NCBI GenBank assembly: GCA_018830445.1
Contig: JAHJSN010000013.1
Span: 1 to 39,669 of the forward strand
Length of the DNA: 39,669 nt
Direction of reading: 5' to 3'
From: Alphaproteobacteria bacterium
GTDB taxonomy: Bacteria > Pseudomonadota > Alphaproteobacteria > Rhizobiales > Hyphomicrobiaceae
A program made the position numbers and the translations under genes. Below the pieces are notes generated by a model. It saw only the letters and a program-made list of their open reading frames with translations. It was not told the DNA's origin and did no database searches. This document shows positions 36,972 through 39,669 of the stretch, one piece after another. The first letter of the stretch is position 1; the number at the start of each line of letters is the position of its first letter.

Positions 36972-37658
36972 CTACGGGACGAGCTTGTAGCCGCCGGTTT
37001 CGGTCACCAGAAGCTCCGCGTTGGAGGGGTCTTTTTCGATCTTCTGGCGCAGCCGATAGATGTGCGTTTCCAGCGTGTGGGTGGTGACGCCGGCGTTATA
37101 ACCCCACACCTCATGCAGCAGCACGTCGCGGGTAATGACCTTCTCGCCGGAGCGATAGAGGAACTTCAGGATCGACGTTTCCTTTTCCGTCAGGCGGATC
37201 TTGGAACCTTTCTCGTCGATCAGCAGCTTCGATGCCGGCTTGAAGGTGTAGGGGCCGATGGTGAAGACGGCATCCTCGGACTGTTCGTGCTGGCGGAGTT
37301 GGGCGCGAATCCTTGCAAGCAGTACGGCAAACTTGAACGGTTTCGTCACGTAGTCGTTGGCACCGGCATCCAATCCGAGGATCTGGTCGGCATCGGATTC
37401 GTTGCCGGTCAACATGATGATCGGACTCTTGAAGCCGGACTTGCGCAGGATCTTGACGGCCTCGCGGCCATCCATGTCGGGAAGGCCGACGTCGAACAGG
37501 ATCAGGTCGTGGTGATCGGACTTGGCAGTGTCGATGCCGCGAGCGGCCGACTCTGCAACCGTGACTTCGAATTCGTCGTGCAATGCTAATTGGTCCCTCA
37601 GGGAATCGCGAAGATCGGCGTCGTCATCCACGATCAGGATTTTGCGGACATTGCTCAT
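36972..37658 (-). CDS. OmpR-type response regulator (CenR/OtpR-like)
   Basis: The 228-residue protein has a receiver domain with ILIVDDDADLRDSL (acid pocket), the phosphoacceptor Asp in LILFDVGLPDMDG, and the Thr and Lys in IIMLTGNES and DYVTKPFKF. The C-terminal winged helix has LTEKETSILKFLYRSGEKVI, EVWGYNAGVTTHTLETHIY and RQKIEKDP. Gene context (cNMP-domain protein and L,D-transpeptidase neighbours) and sequence style suggest the envelope regulator CenR of Caulobacter, called OtpR in Brucella. No histidine kinase is adjacent. An in-frame ATG at 37700 exists; GGAG ten bases before 37658 favours the shorter form. Confidence 0.9.
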   Translation of the reverse strand: MSNVRKILIVDDDADLRDSLRDQLALHDEFEVTVAESAARGIDTAKSDHHDLILFDVGLPDMDGREAVKILRKSGFKSPIIMLTGNESDADQILGLDAGANDYVTKPFKFAVLLARIRAQLRQHEQSEDAVFTIGPYTFKPASKLLIDEKGSKIRLTEKETSILKFLYRSGEKVITRDVLLHEVWGYNAGVTTHTLETHIYRLRQKIEKDPSNAELLVTETGGYKLVP

Positions 37659-37808
37659 TTCGTCTTCGCTCCAGACAAGTTCTTCTTCGCGGTCGAGCAT
37701 TATCTAACACGGGATCACGGCAAGGCCATAGGGGGAGGGGAATTTGCAACCCGCCGCAGTAGCTTACCTCAACAGTGTGTTAAGTGTTCGGCTGATCGTA
37801 TCTGGCCC

Positions 37809-38369
37809 ATGAAGAAGGTTGCTGCAATCCGTAACCGGAACACAACGAAACACATCTACGTCACAGCGAGGCCCGGCAATCCAGCACAGGGTATCCTGCG
37901 GGCGGGGCAACTCTTATTGCCTTGCGCGCTGGGACGCTCAGGTATTGCGACATTCAAGCGGGAGGGCGATGGGGCGTCGCCGCGCGGAGCCTACCCGTTG
38001 CGACGGGCTTTCTACAGGGCCGACAGGGTCCGAAGGCCGGCAACGCGGTTGCCGCTGACGGTGCTTTCATTCGAGGACGGCTGGTGCGACGCGACGTTCA
38101 ATCGCAACTACAACCGTCATGTGCGCCAGCCCTATCCGGCCAGTGCGGAACGGATGTGGCGGGACGATGCCCTCTACGACATGGTTGTTGTTGTCGGACA
38201 CAACGATCGGCCGCGCGTGCAAGGCGCGGGCAGCGCCATTTTCATGCATGTGGCGAACGCCGGACCGAAGGGGCTCATGCCGACGGAGGGCTGCATCGCA
38301 ATGCGCCCGCGCGATCTGCGGCTGCTGATGGAATGGATCGGGTCGCAAACGATGCTGCACATCCTGTGA
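37809..38369 (+). CDS. L,D-transpeptidase family protein (YkuD-type)
   Basis: The 186-residue protein has LGRSGIATFKREGDGASPRG (substrate region), GHNDRPRVQGAGSAIFMHVA with the conserved His, and PTEGCIAM with the catalytic Cys. It thus has the T-x-G-C form rather than SHGC, as in the COG3786 branch. Such enzymes make 3-3 crosslinks in peptidoglycan or attach proteins to it. No signal peptide is seen from this start, which matches rhizobial relatives. The frame is open 73 codons upstream over the divergent regulator gene, so that extension is not credible. It is divergent from the CenR-like gene. Confidence 0.87.
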   Translation: MKKVAAIRNRNTTKHIYVTARPGNPAQGILRAGQLLLPCALGRSGIATFKREGDGASPRGAYPLRRAFYRADRVRRPATRLPLTVLSFEDGWCDATFNRNYNRHVRQPYPASAERMWRDDALYDMVVVVGHNDRPRVQGAGSAIFMHVANAGPKGLMPTEGCIAMRPRDLRLLMEWIGSQTMLHIL

Positions 38370-38391
38370 ATTCCGACCGCCCAACCGACCT

Positions 38392-38429
38392 CAAAACAAA
38401 TACAGCCCGCGAGCCATCTCGCGGGCTGT
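38392..38429 (-). terminator. Intrinsic terminator of rplS
   Basis: ACAGCCCGCGAG (38402-38413) pairs perfectly with CTCGCGGGCTGT (38418-38429) over a four-base loop. On the minus strand it is followed by ATTTGTTTTG, so it terminates rplS. It lies between convergent genes. Confidence 0.93.
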
Positions 38430-38457
38430 TGAATTCTGGCGCTGTATGGCGTGCAGT

Positions 38458-39147
38458 TTATTCGCTGCCTTTGGCCTCTTCGGCGGCCTTGGCTGCCTCT
38501 TCGGCTTCGGCCGTTGCAACGGCTTCGGCGGCGGCGGATTCGGCGATGAGGTTCTGGGCCTGACCGACCCAATCCTGCTTTTCGATCTGGCCACCGAGGT
38601 TCAGGAATTCGTCGACGTTGGCGATGTCGTCATCGGAGAAGTTGGCGATCTGTTCGAGCTTGACGCAGTTGAGCTGCTTCAGGCGCGACAACAACTGTTC
38701 GTCGATGCCGTTGATCTGCAAGAGATCGTCGGGCTGGCCCTTCTGCTTCTTGAAGCCCTTCCAGGCAGCGTTGAGACGGCGGGCGCGAGCATCCGTACGC
38801 TCAGCGATACGGGCGGAACGGCCGCGGCGGCCACGCAGGTAATAAAGCTTGGCGCGGCGAACGCGGCCACGGCGGACAACTTCAATCCCGGCGATCAGGG
38901 GAGAGTAGACCGGGAAGACGCGTTCCACGCCTTCGCCATAGGAGATCTTGCGAACCGTGAAGTTTTCATTGAGACCAGCCCCGGAGCGGGCGATCACCAC
39001 GCCTTCGTAGGCCTGCAGGCGCTCGGTCTTGCCTTCGATGACCTTGACCATGACCTTGACGGTGTCGCCGGGGCTGAATTCCGGCACGCCGCGCTTAGCG
39101 GAAATGGTGCGCATCTGCTCTTGTTCGAGCTCTTGGATGATGTTCAT
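38458..39147 (-). CDS. rplS: 50S ribosomal protein L19 with long C-terminal extension
   Basis: L19 sits at the 30S-50S interface. Residues 1-125 are a complete L19: [60 protein letters not shown] and [18 protein letters not shown]. The usual length is 115-150 residues, but this one has 229. Residues about 137-200 form an added domain, [20 protein letters not shown] through [18 protein letters not shown] and [13 protein letters not shown]. It resembles the helix-hairpin-helix tail of rhizobial ribosomal protein L21 and some NuoE. The end is an Ala/Glu-rich coiled tail. The usual partner trmD is not in the window. Confidence 0.94.
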   Translation of the reverse strand: MNIIQELEQEQMRTISAKRGVPEFSPGDTVKVMVKVIEGKTERLQAYEGVVIARSGAGLNENFTVRKISYGEGVERVFPVYSPLIAGIEVVRRGRVRRAKLYYLRGRRGRSARIAERTDARARRLNAAWKGFKKQKGQPDDLLQINGIDEQLLSRLKQLNCVKLEQIANFSDDDIANVDEFLNLGGQIEKQDWVGQAQNLIAESAAAEAVATAEAEEAAKAAEEAKGSE

Positions 39148-39375
39148 TTTTGTTTGTCCTCGATGCTTGCAAACAGCAGAGGAGCGTTGCTTCCTGTCTT
39201 CTCGGCGAAGACGGGCACCGCTCGTGCAGCCCGGTCGGGCAACCCATATATGGGAAAATAGTGGGGGTCTCGTAACTCAAAATGCCCGGTCTGTCGATGG
39301 GCTTTTTTGCTGCACCTTGATTGAGCCAACACCTTCCAGGTGCGAGTTGGGCAGTATGCCCACTGCTTATCGATT

Positions 39376-39445
39376 GGCCCACACTTCCCAGGGTCGTGAG
39401 GGACGGCGGCATCCGGCGCGGGACGATCCTCCGATATCTGCCGTT
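39376..39445. repeat. Dispersed repeat R1, fourth copy
   Basis: GGCCCACACTTCCCAGGGTC continues as GTGAGGGACGGCGGCATCC and then GACGATCCTCCG. It aligns with the 8914 copy along about 70 bases, although the right palindrome arm has decayed. Confidence 0.6.
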
Positions 39446-39456
39446 CAAACTCATTA

Positions 39457-39514
39457 GTGTTCCGACTCTGACATATGGTTCCCTGCCGGGAACCTGAATG
39501 TCAGCCCGGAACAC
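39457..39514. repeat. Type A hairpin flanked by TA on both sides
   Basis: Three stacked stems are present: GTGTTCCG (39457-39464) with CGGAACAC (39507-39514), CTGACAT (39468-39474) with ATGTCAG (39498-39504), and GGTTCCC (39477-39483) with GGGAACC (39488-39494). TA lies directly outside both ends (39455-39456 and 39515-39516), as expected of a miniature element with a TA target duplication. Confidence 0.75.
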
Positions 39515-39532
39515 TAGGCAACCTTTTGATTG

Positions 39533-39669
39533 GTGCGCCAGGCATGGCGCGTAGCGCCATGACGGCGCTGTTGGCCGGGGTGGTAGCCGGTCGATGACTT
39601 GGAGGTGCCCGTCTGCGTATCGATGGTAGTCCTCTGCGGGCCCTGGGTGATGGGAACCGCTAGCCGAAC
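39533..39669 (+). mobile_element. Possible group II intron 5' end (cut by window edge)
   Basis: The sequence from 39533 begins GTGCGCCAGGCATGGCGCG and is rich in short complementary blocks, for example GGCGC with GCGCC. Bacterial group II introns start with GTGCG or GTGYG, and many begin GTGCGCC. It follows a hairpin and a T-rich tract. No reverse transcriptase is inside the window, so the call is tentative. Confidence 0.35.

Larger units (their letters stand above)
39148..39669. other. 522-base gene-free end region with repeats
   Basis: No credible gene is seen. The first part up to about 39250 is the rplS leader and promoter area; GAGGA lies 12 bases before its ATG. It then holds an R1 repeat (39376-39445), a type A hairpin (39457-39514), the 16-base block shared with the left edge (39515-39530) and a possible group II intron start (39533 onwards). 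Confidence 0.6.

Overview
The window is a stretch of GC-rich alphaproteobacterial chromosome, most likely from the order Hyphomicrobiales (Rhizobiales). The protein families and the chain secB, dnaQ-coaE-aroE-maf-PPDK regulator, hemE-hemJ, rho, mnmE, mnmG-rsmG-parA-parB form the classic origin-proximal neighbourhood of that group. Genus and species cannot be read from the sequence. I see no rRNA, tRNA or CRISPR array.

Layout. 1-240: tail of an IS630-like transposase and a palindromic hairpin. 240-5213: fxsA and secB (+) facing the minus-strand operon PPDK regulator-maf-aroE-coaE-dnaQ. 5214-5624: gene-free divergent region beside hemE, the best candidate for the chromosomal replication origin. 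5625-8778: hemE-hemJ and rho. 8779-13774: a repeat-rich zone with three ParB-binding (parS) sites, a dense cluster of GANTC methylation motifs, a GNAT gene, mnmE on the minus strand (against its usual direction) with a palindromic element inserted in frame, and a DUF255 thioredoxin-fold gene. 13775-19831: mnmG, rsmG, parA, parB, hisE, coaA, ending at a strong terminator. 19832-21779: an orphan locus with an AT-hook protein, a GrlR-like protein and a twofold tandem array of two hairpin types. 21780-26651: rimM, ubiH-type hydroxylase, tesB, and glnK-amtB behind a sigma-54-type promoter. 26826-29837: a 1003-residue exported OmpA-domain protein built from an apparently undescribed repeat. 30189-36944: map-radC-alpha/beta hydrolase, trxB, LysR regulator, leuC, a lone cyclic-nucleotide-binding domain. 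36972-39147: OmpR-type regulator (CenR/OtpR-like), L,D-transpeptidase, and rplS with an extra C-terminal domain. 39148-39669: repeats and a possible group II intron 5' end.

How it fits together. The candidate origin, three parS sites and parAB make a chromosome replication and segregation centre within about 13 kb. Housekeeping genes for haem, CoA, tRNA modification and ribosome maturation sit around it. Several palindromic repeat families, some nested inside one another, fill the intergenic gaps and have twice affected genes: inside mnmE and at the rsmG start.

The least familiar elements are the RxxWG/APLAKG repeat protein, ribosomal protein L19 with an appended helix-hairpin-helix-like domain, the GANTC cluster beside parS, and the nested or tandem hairpins. 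No obvious new multi-gene defence or biosynthetic system is visible.
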